From Isoetes taiwanensis (Eukaryota > Streptophyta > Lycopodiopsida > Isoetales > Isoetaceae), in contig JAJEKV010000019.1 of assembly GCA_021234155.1 (NCBI GenBank), positions 2,339,999 through 2,403,998 of the forward strand: a stretch of 64,000 nucleotides of DNA. The letters are read 5' to 3'. The number at the start of each line of letters is the position of its first letter. Position 1 is the first letter of the stretch. The position numbers were made by a program, and so were the translations under genes. Under the pieces are notes generated by a model, which was not told the origin of the DNA, made no database searches, and saw only the letters and a list, made by a program, of their open reading frames with translations. Below, piece by piece: positions 21,148 to 31,764 of the stretch.

Positions 21148-23797
21148 AAAGGAAGGTGCACGGAAGGTCCCTTTTATTTGGGGCTTTTGATTTGGGACGT
21201 TGGATTTAGGGATTCAATCCTGCCCGTTGATGAAAAGGTGATTAAAATTAAATGCACCTCAAGAGTGCAATTAATACAATGTGAGACTGCAATTAATACA
21301 ATGTGTTGAGGTGGCACTATGAATGTACAAAGTGACGTATTATATATTTTTAATGGGCTTAGCGATGTGGCAGTGCCTAGTGACACAAAAATGGTTGAAT
21401 TTGGGCGTCTATCTTGCCGTCTTCTTCACAGTTCATCCGTGGTCTGCAAAAAAACCTAGAAGAAACGATTTTGTTAGAACCTTGCTCCTCTTTCGATTCA
21501 TTCTGTGCTAGAGCGTCACGACAGTGGAGCTGAATACTTTATTTTGCTTCCTTAGAAATCTCGGTTTTGCAGGTTATTCTTGGAGTTGGAAGCGAGATAG
21601 AAAGCAAGCTCTAAGATTGGTATCCCCTTTCTTACTCTGCTTTGGGTTCGTGTCATCTCTGCATAGAGAGAGTTATGATTCTTTGCAGTTTTTAACATTC
21701 AGGTTTTGCAAGGATTTCCTTGACATTTCCCCCATATCTTTGAAATGGATGCTCTTTCGGCTATGGCGAGGCTCTGGCAATTTGTTTGCACTGAATTGTG
21801 GGCGCTCCCTTATATTGCTTTTGCACTGAACAACTTAAAAGCATGCATTCCAGAATTATTATCTCAAATCGGATGTCTTGATCCCTAGGCAAAATTGGAG
21901 CAGCCACAATTATGCCTTGGCAATGCGTGACCCTTTTTTCCGGCAATGCATTCAAGGTTATTCCCGGACCAGGCGACAAGCCCATGATTATTGTGCAGTA
22001 CAAGGGCGAGGAAAAGCAGTTTGCTGCTGAAGAAATATCTTCAATGGTTCTAACCAAGATGAAAGACATCGCTGAGGCTTTTCTTGGCACAACAGTAAAA
22101 AATGCTGTTGTCACAGTTCCAGCCTACTTCAACGATTCACAGAGGCAGGCCACAAAAGTTCTATTTGATTTTCTAGACTGAAGCATCGTTTCATTTCTAA
22201 AAGTAGATGGATTTTGTCATTTTCAGCATCAATCTTTCGCCTCATCTGGGCTATTTTTCCGTTTAATCCTGTTACAAGGATGTCTCTGATCTTTGAATCA
22301 TACACAGTTTTCCCTGATCTTTGAATCATCCAGCAGAGGTTTTGCCTTTTCAAATTTTGTACGGTGATCTTGACATGGGTTTGGAGCTGCTGAAAACAAG
22401 CCAGGTAATGAATAGGACATTTTCCAGATTTGGATGTTTGCGCTTGTTCTGCTAGATTCGAGGTTCTGGGCGAATAGAAAAGAAAGGAAAAAAGCTTAAT
22501 CTGCTTTATTCTCCTGTTTAATCGATGAGCTAAAAGGAAGCCTCTATTCTTGAGTTTTGTCTAGTCGAATATATCCCCTTTCGTGATTCCGTGCCGGGGC
22601 TATTCAGGAGATCACTCCGACGAAAAACACTCTATGCTTCTTCTACCTAGGTACGCTCTTCATTGTTCTAAAATCTCGCATTCGTTTCAATATTAGTGCT
22701 ACTTGTCCTATTTTCGCCTCTTGAGCTTCTGGCTACGGCTTTGTTTCTCTGATCATGGAGATCTTGGAAGTGCCTATGCCAGAAAATAGTCCTCAAATGA
22801 TTCTGAAACTGCCGTCTACAAATGTTAAAGAAGAAAATGAGAATCCAATGTGAGCTTCCGCCTCGAAGAGGCAAGATTGAAGCTGCCGTATTTGCACGCC
22901 TATGGAATGCTTCTGCTTCTTACATCCTAAAAGTTGCAAAACGGTTGTTGCCTGTTTCCAAATGACGAGCCTTTGGGCCTGTATTTCGCTGGGTTTCACT
23001 AAGTTATATTAAAAGCTTGATGGTGTGGCTATGGCGCACGTATGGTAGCATGCTTTCACATGTGGAAAACTGGGTGCAACTGCGATGGCAATGGGCATGG
23101 AATTTCTCATTTCGCAATTCTCGACAGATATTTTATCTTTTGTTACTGCTTGGACCCAAAATAAGGTGAAGACATCTGTTACCATTTCTTGCATCCCTTT
23201 CTTTCTGTCTCATTTGTTTTTGAATGAATTTTTCAGAAATATTGCCCAGTTGGATCGCATTTTGAAAAACCTAATATACAGTCCAGGTATGGCAGCTTGG
23301 CATTTCTTTTTTGAATTTTGAGATCAGGATGGGTTGTTTGTGATCCCATGTGGGGAATATGACAGTCCTAGTAAAATGATCCATGAGCTTAAAATATCCG
23401 AGACTCTAGACATTTTAGAAAAGGAATGATCTGGAATTTGTAAGTGTATAATAGTGTAGTTTAATGCTGGTCTAATGTGTTCCAAATCTTATTGCATATT
23501 TGATTCAGTAATTTAAAATAAACCCAGACAGAAAAATGATTCCAATCCAGTGAATACTTCTTATAGTTTGCTATAGACACCAAACTTTGCACTCTCATCT
23601 TCTACATCGGTTATATTATTAGACTACTGAATGGACGACTTTCTCTAGCACCTGTTGAGATAGAAACTGATCTAAGACCTTTTAACTCAGAAATATGAAA
23701 ATGTTGGACCAATTTCACAAGGAGAATTTTTTATTGAAGATGGAGAAGGAGAGAGATCAATAAGGAATGGGAAACAAACAGAGGATAAATGATCATT
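21148..23797. repeat. 2.64-kb tandem duplication with HSP70 fragment, copy 2
   Basis: This is the second copy of the block that starts at 18506. It carries an extra segment of about 50 bp near 22485-22540 ('aaaagcttaatctgcttta') and a small internal duplication near 22314-22330, and lacks the stretch near 20700 of copy 1. After 'gataaatgatcattt' it continues into unique sequence. Confidence 0.95.
21951..22157 (+). pseudogene. Cytosolic HSP70 nucleotide-binding-domain fragment, copy 2
   Basis: This is the duplicate of the piece at 19308-19514 in the second 2.64-kb block. It keeps the canonical PGDKP and TVPAYFND residues. The fragment borders are identical to copy 1, so the truncation happened before the duplication. 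It encodes about a tenth of HSP70 and cannot make a functional chaperone. Confidence 0.88.
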
Positions 23798-24281
23798 TCG
23801 TTTTTATTCATTGATCAGGCAGATGCTATTTGACATGTAATGCACCATTTCTATCTGTCTCAAAAAGCACAATTTTATTTGTGTATATAATGAACAAACA
23901 TTACAGTTTGTGCGCATGGTACTATTGAAGCTTCTGCACGGGCAATCTATTTAGGAACGAACAAACATGATAATTCAGGCACGATAATATATAGATGCCA
24001 CACTGCTCTAGAGAATTATACTGATCTGTAACAGACCAGAGAATTTGACAGAATATTATGGAATGTCTATCTCAGTAATCCCTTATTCTGAAAAGAATGG
24101 GCATTATTGCAAACGTCTGGTGGGCGTGTATTATGAAATGTTGTGATTCTATTTTGTGAAATGCCACTTCTTGCTATTGCTTGCTCCTGCAGATCTCGAG
24201 TGTTTTTAAGCATGGTCAGGTTCTTTGCATGTTTAGGCTCTTTGGAAACATGCCATATTATTACATGGCTTGCATGTTCCC

Positions 24282-24438
24282 GTGCAAATTGGAGAACCTA
24301 CCTGAGCAGAGTGAATGAATGGCACTTTCAAAAAAGTTTGGTTAGGTAATCCAACAACCTGTGCAAATTGGAGAACCTACCTGAGCAGAGTGAATGAATG
24401 GCACTTTCAAAAAAGTTTGGTTAGGTAATCCAACAAAG
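24282..24438. repeat. 79-bp tandem pair
   Basis: Two copies begin gtgcaaattggagaacctac at 24282 and 24361 and end 'ggtaatccaacaa'. The motif pair 'ttggagaacct ... aatccaacaa' also appears just inside the Helitron-like end at 49466 and 62686. Confidence 0.92.
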
Positions 24439-24741
24439 GTTGACACCTCACTGTTTGCCAAAGATGGCGTTAGTGAAAGTTGATGTTCTATTAACCAACT
24501 TTATATTGCAGTAAAATATCTTATTGGATCTAGGTTGTAGGGTAGTCTCCATGATATTTGGCCAATCCAAATTATATTTCCAAGCAACAACTTATGCCCT
24601 TTGTAACCAACTAAAGGACCTATTGTTTGTATATCTTTCACGTGTTGTAAAGGCAAATCCTTGTGACAGTATAATTTTGGTTTCACACATGTTGTAAAGG
24701 CAAATCTTTCTGACATTATACTTTTGGTTTCAACCCGATTA

Positions 24742-24940
24742 ATTGAATTCAAGATCAAACAAGTTACAAGCTGTTGACATACATCATGTAATTGAATTCA
24801 AGATCAAACAAGCTGCAAGCTACTGACATACATCATGTAATTGAATTCAAGATCAAACAAGCTGCAAGCTGCTGACATACATCATGTAATTGAATTCAAG
24901 GTCAAACAAGCTGCAAGCTGCTGACATACATCATGTAATG
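24742..24940. repeat. 49-bp tandem repeat, four copies
   Basis: Units start attgaattcaagatcaaaca at about 24742, 24791, 24840 and 24889 and end 'gacatacatcatgta'. The first copy is the most diverged. Confidence 0.92.
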
Positions 24941-25017
24941 GCAAACGGTGCAAATGTTAATGTCCTTGGGGTAAATTGAGGGCGACTGCTCACGAAATTG
25001 AATCATTTTATTATGTG

Positions 25018-25527
25018 GATGAAGAAGTTCTAATATACAATGGCGAACTTCTGACTTCTAGAAGTCCTACGACTACATGATAGGAGAAATACTACAAAGT
25101 TGTATAAAAATGAGGTAATGTTAACCGATGCAACTTCCACTATAAGTTCTTCAAATTTAATTCTTGACGCTCATAGACATTCATTTTTTAGGCACTTTTT
25201 ATGTCATGCTAAATAAATCATCTGCGACTCTTTGAGTTTGATTCAAATTTCACTCGACTATTCACTGAGATGGATGAAGAAGTTCTAATATACAATGGCT
25301 TAACTTCGACTTCTAGAAGTCCTACTTACTACATGATAGGAGAAATACTACAAAGTTGTATAAAAATGTGGTAATGTTAACCGATGCAACTTCCACTATA
25401 AGTTCTTCAAATTTAATTCTTGACACTCATAGACATTCATTTTTTAGGCAATTTTTATGTCATGCTAAATAAATCATCTGCGACTCTTTGAGTTTGATTC
25501 AAATTTCACTCGACTATTCACTGAGAG
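25018..25527. repeat. 255-bp tandem pair
   Basis: 'gatgaagaagttctaatata' occurs at 25018 and 25273, and the copies run to 'ttcactgaga'. Differences again sit at CG/CT sites (cttctgacttc against cttcgacttc). Confidence 0.92.
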
Positions 25528-25701
25528 GTATTAACAAACAATGGTGACCTTCATTGAATGGCCAATATGCGAGGAATTGAGCTTAAATGTTCGCGTCTTT
25601 AGACTAAATGCATACTGAACTGTACGCACTGGTCTGCTTAACCTCGAACCTTATTCCTCGATGTTCATCGGCCATGATTGATAAACCCATTGATAGTACA
25701 A

Positions 25702-25706
25702 AAACT

Positions 25707-25748
<42 letters not shown>

Positions 25749-25757
25749 TTATATATA
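25702..25757. repeat. (TA)n-rich junction
   Basis: A TA run followed by 'tcagttatatata' leads straight into the element end at 25758. The same 'tatcagttatatatata' lead-in is found at 60020-60035. Confidence 0.9.
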
Positions 25758-25985
25758 TACGATTATATAAGTGTACCAAATGTTTGTAACCCGAGGTGTC
25801 GCCGTCTTGACGGTTTAGATTGTCGGATCCGACGGTGCAGACGAAGCCACGTCATATTCCCCAAGGAAGCCACTTTTATATAAGTGTACCAAATGTTTGT
25901 AACCCGAGGTGTCGCCGTCTGGACGGTCCAGATTGTGAGATCCGACGGCCCAGACGAAGCCACGTCATGATCCCCAAGCAACCCA
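25758..25985 (+). mobile_element. Element end, 'TGTACCAAATG' subtype, with 113-bp duplication
   Basis: The end is TACGATTATATAAGTGTACC, followed by 'aaatgtttgtaacccgaggt' and a block with GACGGTCCAGATTGTGAGAT. The block starting gtgtacc is repeated at 25771 and 25884. The same doubled structure is at 60036-60190. Downstream lies the family box 'ttattttggggctt'. A REVEILLE exon lies about 0.7 kb inside this end. Confidence 0.75.
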
Positions 25986-26709
25986 CTTATTTTGGGGCTT
26001 CTAATCTTAGCCCTTGGAATTAGGGCATTTCATCTGGGCCGTCCAAATTTTACATCTAGGTTATGTGCAATGATTGCAAATTGATGAGTTGGCACTAACA
26101 TTTAATGATATCTTTAGAAAAAAGAGGCAAGTTAAACTGGATTTATCCCAACCGTATAAAGTGCTGCATCGGTGGCTCATAATTTGCCTCATGTGTGCCT
26201 TAAGCAAGTGAGGTGGCAGGCAACATTTATGGTGATCCGGATTTAGCCACGGGCGTTAAATGCCATGTCGTTGACGCGCACTGCTGGGTATTTTCGTAAG
26301 GTTGGAGTAAATGGGAAGATCGAAGTGAAGAGTCGACTTAGTCGAATCTCTCTCATCTTTTATCAATTAAATTCGGCCCATTTTCTTTTTACTTGAGCCG
26401 CATAGTGCCGATGAAGATGAAAGACACCATAGTCGTGTGCTTGCATAGCGGATCAAGAGGGCAAGACAGGATTTTCCTTCCGATCCTTTAACATCCAATC
26501 TACTTCATTGCCTTAGAGGAATGTGGCTGGTGTTTAGTACCGGCCGTGGGAGAATCTCTCCAGCATTTTGAAGAATTTATTTGGCGCAATTAGGGCAACC
26601 GCTTGCTTAATCTTTCATGTCGAAGCTTGAGCTTTTCATCGAGGTAGTGATTGCCGGATTTGAAAAACGAAACAAGATGTCGATTCAATGTTTGGAAAAG
26701 GAATAGCAA

Positions 26710-26942
26710 ATGATTCAGTGTTTTTCCCATCCGGGTATGAATGCGGGACCGGGGTTTGCTCGGGGTCATGAACTCGGGCCGCTTGGGCATGGAGCGGCCG
26801 CAAACTCAGAGCTACAACCACGGCAAGACAAATTCGCATTCGACGATGGGTCAAAGCAGATTAGAAAGCCTTATACTATTACCAAATCGAGGGAAAGCTG
26901 GACCGAACAGGAACATGACAAGTTTTTGGAAGCCCTGTAGTT
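26710..26942 (+). pseudogene. REVEILLE/LHY-type single-MYB factor, first coding exon with premature stop
   Basis: These MYB-like factors act in the plant circadian clock by binding the evening element. The exon opens at ATG 26710. After a low-complexity 50-residue leader it reads [20 protein letters not shown] then FLEAL, the N-terminal half of the SHAQKYF-class MYB domain, which normally continues QLFDRDWKKIEAF. At the next codon CAG (Gln) is TAG, a single C-to-T change. The exon ends two bases later at GTGAGT, a good donor. The exon is therefore nearly intact except for a stop in its last full codon. It lies inside a (TA)n-flanked element. A plausible second exon is at 27670-27740. Confidence 0.8.
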
Positions 26943-29900
26943 GTGAGTTCTCTTTCTTTCTTTTCAATTTTACTCTTACTCTAGTTTTCCGTATTTTTCT
27001 ACTCTCTCACCTTCTTAATGGTGCCATCCATAGAGTTAAGACAAATATGCATCACAGAAATCTTATATTGTAAAGAGTTGGACGAAGATTTCAGTAGGAC
27101 ACCATTGATGTCAACGGTTTAAAAGCTTATGAGTCCTCGTAGTCCTTATATGGTGGAGACTTATATGGTGGAGAGAACTATAGGTCTGGAAATATCCTGC
27201 GTTTCTATTATTAATGGAAATATCCTGCATTTTTATTATTAATGATCTTGAAAAACGCAAGTAATGAAATTGTTGCATTGTTGCTCAAACATTGTCATTT
27301 GGGCTGGTCTTCCATTTTGCAATGAATCACGACCTCTCAAGGGTGCTATATGCCGTGTAAGAATGCTTAGAAAAGTAAGCGAGAATAGAGTGGAAACATG
27401 GAGCGGATGCTTTTATACCATTGTACTCAGAAAGGAATGACCACAAGGAAATTTTCTTTGTTTGGGTTTCATTCTTCTGTTATTTGGTTTTTCCCAAAGC
27501 CGCTGCTCTTTGTGTTCCAAAGATAAGCCTAAATAAATAGGGCGGATTTTATTTAAGGTATGCCCAAGTCGTAGTTGTTTGGCGGAAGCCATAGGCGCAT
27601 TCAACAACCGGGCTTTGTTTTTGCTAAGATACCGAATCGGCATTCAACAGTGGGTCCGTTTTTGCTAAGGTTTGATTGTATTCTAGCCATAGCCAAGCTT
27701 GTGCAATCTGTTGGTCGGCCGATTCTGCGAAAATATTATGGTAGGCACATGGGTAAGGAACGTGTTGGTTCTGATCTTGGTCTATCTCATGTTTGCGGTT
27801 TCTGTTGCAGATACACAAGAGCTTTGTACCAACATGCGTGCATACATTATGTTTGCAATTGGAAAGATTGAATTTTGAAGCATCCAAAATGACAAAGTTC
27901 CTTCGGCTATGATTATTTTGACGGCCTATTTTTAATGCCACCTGATTAAGCAAAGGTGCCATTTTTGTGCTTTGAAGATTTTTTCCCTTTTGCCACAATT
28001 TCAGATCTCATAATTCAGTCCAGGGCGCGCAAGGTTTCGAAGTTGTTCAAGTAAGTAAGTATGATTTTATCTGTAAAAGAAATGAGAAGTGGCCCGGGCT
28101 GTACACATTTGTTCTTTAGATTGACATTTAGCACAGCATTGCAGGTTGGAATAATAAAAAAGGAGAATGATATTACTACGGTTACTAATGACATTCGTGA
28201 AGGTAAAACAAACTGCTGCCATTAAGTTAGATTTAAACATTCTGTAGCTTAAAACTGCCCGTCAAAATATTTTCTAACAGTCATAGAGATTGCGCTTGCA
28301 TTAAATATATTATGCAAGTACTGGTGAAGCTAGACTTTTTTTTGTTTGAAACTTTTTCAAAAGAGGTTGAGGTGTCGCATGATTTTTGAATCTGCGCTCT
28401 AAAGCATGGCTATGCAACCCCATCACCAGATCTGTTGCATTGTTTCAAGACAGATTGTTGCACTTCTAGGGGGATTCTCTTTAGCTGTATCATTCAGAAT
28501 TATGATTGCACTCATGCCAGTGCAAAAGTACTTTGTGTCTAATTCAAGCAATGGGATGCTTCTAATACATACAATGGCATGCTTCATCATTGCAATGATC
28601 CTTCAGGTAAACAATGTTAGAAAGTCAGTTGGCGTTCATAATCTAAATGAAGCATTCATGCTATTTCTACACTTCTAATTCCATGCCTCTATAGGTTTAG
28701 ACAAGCTAATTCAAAGCACTCTTGAGAATGAAGGCGTGCAGTTTCCAAGTAATGTTTTCGAACGCTTTGAGGATCACATAGTTTGTTTATCTTTCTGAAT
28801 GATCTCTGAAAGCAAATACTGTTTAGCAAAATAGATGGATTTTACCAACAACTGCTGTAGGATTGGAATTCAGACAGAAAATTTGACACTCCTGCATTAA
28901 ATATTGCCGGGTATTTATTAGCTTCTGCTAGCTCAAGAGGAAAACATGAAGTATGCAGAATAAAGCTTCATATATCTTACCATTGCATAACGTCTAATTC
29001 AGAGGACCAGTCTTGAACTCGCCATTATTCTCATTTACTAACAATGCCTTCTGCCATGTATTAAGATTGGCTTTGGAGCTGCATCTACCATTTCTTTGAT
29101 GGAAAGCTTGCATTTGCAGCTAAAAAAAAAGTTTTTTGACTTTTTGATTTATCTTGCTCGTAGGATTACTCCAACTCTGTGCTTTTTTGTTGTAGACTGT
29201 GGATGCCATGATTATCGAATTACACTAATTAGCAAATCAAGTAGGTGAAGCATTGGGCTATGTAGTTGCATGTGGCCTCGCAATTGACCATTCCATCATG
29301 ACATCAACAGATTCCTAAACTTTGCATGAATGCTTGTTGCATCCATATAAGGAGGTATTAGCTCGAGAGGGATTCAACCATTGGCTGTTCATATGGCTAC
29401 TCTGTCCACATGGAGAGCAAGCACAGCAGCTTGAAGGTGCCCATGTTGAATTTTTGTGTGGTGTTGCTAACCAGATTGGTGTGAAGGTGAGGCTTCTCTT
29501 CTATTTTCGCTTTAACGAGAGATGTTGACTCTTTTATGCTATTCAAAGATAAAAAAATGGTCAAATTGTTGTCTATGATCAGATTGTTGTCTTCTTTTCT
29601 TAAGTCATATTGGTAAAACCTGGTAATGTACTGGTAATGTACTGTTCGATCAAACTGGGGTTGCTAAAATGATAGACTTTTGATTAAGCAAAATTGTGGA
29701 GGAAGGTGTTCATTCACAAGGAATGGAATTAACATCCCAAGGTGCAAGGACATATTGGTATGTTCAAATCTATGTTGTTTTTGGCATTAGCAGATATGAT
29801 GCTATATGAAAGGATGATAAAATAGAATCAACCATTGCTATGGTCGACTAACATCAATGTTTTTTACTGTTTACTGATGGTCCATGTATTCCAGGAACCA

Positions 29901-31700
29901 TTGTAATGGTTAAGTATTTTAAAGTTGAAGGTTATTTTGCCAGTTTGATGTTTGGCCAATAAAATTTGTTAATTTAAGAAGGGACCAAGAATGTTTGCTT
30001 TTGTAGAACTGGATGAGGCAAGTAATGTGCGTATGATGCAATTTGGTTCATGCTCATACTATTGCAGGGTACAAGTTTGAAAGGCCTTGCATTGTTTCCA
30101 TGGTAATTGTTTCCATGGTATGAAATTTCTAGCATCTGTGAAATTTGTCAAAGTCTTGAATTTTCTTATTGATTTCTGCATGCATCGGCCAATTGCTTTG
30201 ATGTGGCGAGACACGAAGATTCTTGTGCCCAGCAAATTTGTTAACGCTTTTCGCTTTTTGCTAGAATCTAAATTGTTGATCAAGCAGTTTGCATAATTGG
30301 TGTTGGTGCGCCTCACGCTGTCTTTTATTTTGTTAGTTAATTGACTGGAAAAGCTTATAGAGTAAAATGGCGCTCCCTTACATGCTGTTACATATATTTT
30401 AGTTGTAGCCATGTTAACTCAGGCATATCCTCTCCAAAAAATATCCTCTCCATTGGTGGAACTTGCCATAGGGTGTTATAAATATCTCTCCTAAATGCCT
30501 TAGCCTTCGTAGACAAATCAAGCGCATGCATGATCAATATCGTTAATATTCGAGTTTGCAACTCAAAGGTAGCAAGATCATGAAAGCAAGCCATCAAATC
30601 GTATATTAAAGAGACCAATTGTCGTCAATTTTGCTATTGTTTTATAGTTGTTGCTAAGTTGATTTCGATAATGAGACAAAATTGTTAATTTATTTGAATC
30701 TTCAAGCAATTGATCGTGGTATGCAAATGGGCCTCAGATAAAATAGCAAACAATTGCACATTTGTTTGTAGATCTGTCGACAGTGGCAAATTTAATCTTG
30801 CTTTGTTTTATTTTGACAATAGCATGTCTATGTGTCAAGGTTGAAATGATATTTTAAGTAGAAAGCACCATTATGATTTGAATTTTGGGTAGCGTTAAAA
30901 AGGGAGTTTCTATCTATTGAAATAAACACCCAAGGATGTGAGTGATACTATTTGGTCTCTATTAGTAAGGACTATTAAACAAGTATAACACATAAAGACC
31001 AAACATTCAAACCTTTGGTCTAGACATTTTTTTTATACTGCATTGCTAAAGTTCATCGCCCTTCCTTATGCGACTACCCTCTAGTGTATGCCTTCAAAAA
31101 CATGATTGTTAAACAATCATGGCTATCTGCTTCCCAAGTAGAAGATTTACAAATTGTTAAATTATTTTGCACCTTCACACTTGTTGAGGTTCTTTATTTC
31201 ATCAAAGAAGACATTGAAATTGACTTATTGAAACTAAAGCCACAACGCAGTTGACATAGCTTAATTGGGCGTGTTACAACTTTGATATCACTGCCAATAT
31301 TTTAGCAAATGCATGTTCCTTCTGTTTTGGACAAATTGAACCATCATTATCTTAGAAAAGAACAACCCTTCGCTGCTAGAAAATGTTCAATTGATTTAAC
31401 ATGTTCAGGGTTTCAAGGTTGTTAAGTTCCGAATACCATAGCAAAATCTTAATTCTTAAGGGTAGTTGAAGAATATAATGAGCTTACCACTTTAATGAAA
31501 TCCGCTGTTGAGCAATCCAATAAAACTTTTATGGAATATAAGAAACACACACAGACTTGCTAGGGAGGGTTAATTTATTAGAGTTTGAGCAGGTATTAAC
31601 CGCAACTACAATTTTCACTTTGACTTTGACTTCCTGGGTGTAGCTTTTAGTTGATTTTGTATAACTTTGACTTTGACATCTCAGCAAGCTATCAGTCGAC
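26943..31700. other. Long interval with scattered exon-like pieces, no intact gene
   Basis: Mostly unique AT-rich DNA. Two plus-strand pieces look exon-like. 28694-28798 follows CTATAG and reads GLDKLIQSTLENEGVQFPSN. The piece ending at 29486 ([20 protein letters not shown]) runs into GTGAGG. Neither is recognised. Open frames at 27575-27998 and 30059-30412 have no supporting features. Direct TTTGAC repeats appear from 31615 to 31680. Confidence 0.4.
27670..27740 (+). pseudogene. Possible decayed second exon of the REVEILLE-type gene
   Basis: After 'ctaag' the sequence tttgattg begins like the FDRDW codons and ends 'gattctgcgaaaatatta' before a GTAGGC donor-like site, resembling the codons for IRSHAQKYF with a deletion. 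The middle is poorly conserved and the frame is broken. Spacing (about 730 bp intron) and strand agree with exon 1. Chance similarity is possible. Confidence 0.3.
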
Positions 31701-31707
31701 TTGATAT

Positions 31708-31733
31708 ACTCCCTCATAGTACAAATACTTGTA
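31708..31733 (-). mobile_element. 26-bp element end, exact inverse of 12180-12205
   Basis: ACTCCCTCATAGTACAAATA followed by CTTGTA is the reverse complement of the end at 12180. It abuts (TA)n at 31734. Together they may bound one large element, which is listed separately. Confidence 0.85.
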
Positions 31734-31764
31734 TATATATATATATATATATCTCTTATATATA
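31734..31764. repeat. (TA)n microsatellite
   Basis: A TA run with one 'ctct' interruption between two outward element ends (CTTGTA on the left, TACAAT on the right). Confidence 0.97.

Larger units (their letters stand above)
23798..25701. other. Interval of short tandem duplications, no gene
   Basis: No recognisable coding sequence. It contains three separate local duplications (79 bp, 49 bp and 255 bp periods) that are listed individually. Confidence 0.6.
12180..31733. mobile_element. Candidate 19.55-kb composite transposon with captured host exons
   Basis: The left end at 12180-12205 and the right end at 31708-31733 are exact inverted 26-bp copies, and both outer sides are (TA)n. Similarity continues inward with mismatches (AGTGTATAAAGTCGGATG on the left against the inverted AGTATATCAAGTCGACTG on the right). 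Inside lie fragments of KH, uS12, HSP70 (two copies) and REVEILLE genes, plus other ends of the same family near 18281, 18314 and 25758, so the interval is nested. Because an identical third end exists at 54733, the two ends may instead belong to separate elements. No transposase was found. Confidence 0.4.

Noticed and set aside
26590-26854. Minus-strand open frames over the REVEILLE exon
   Set aside because: The sense strand carries the recognisable MYB motif, so these are shadows.
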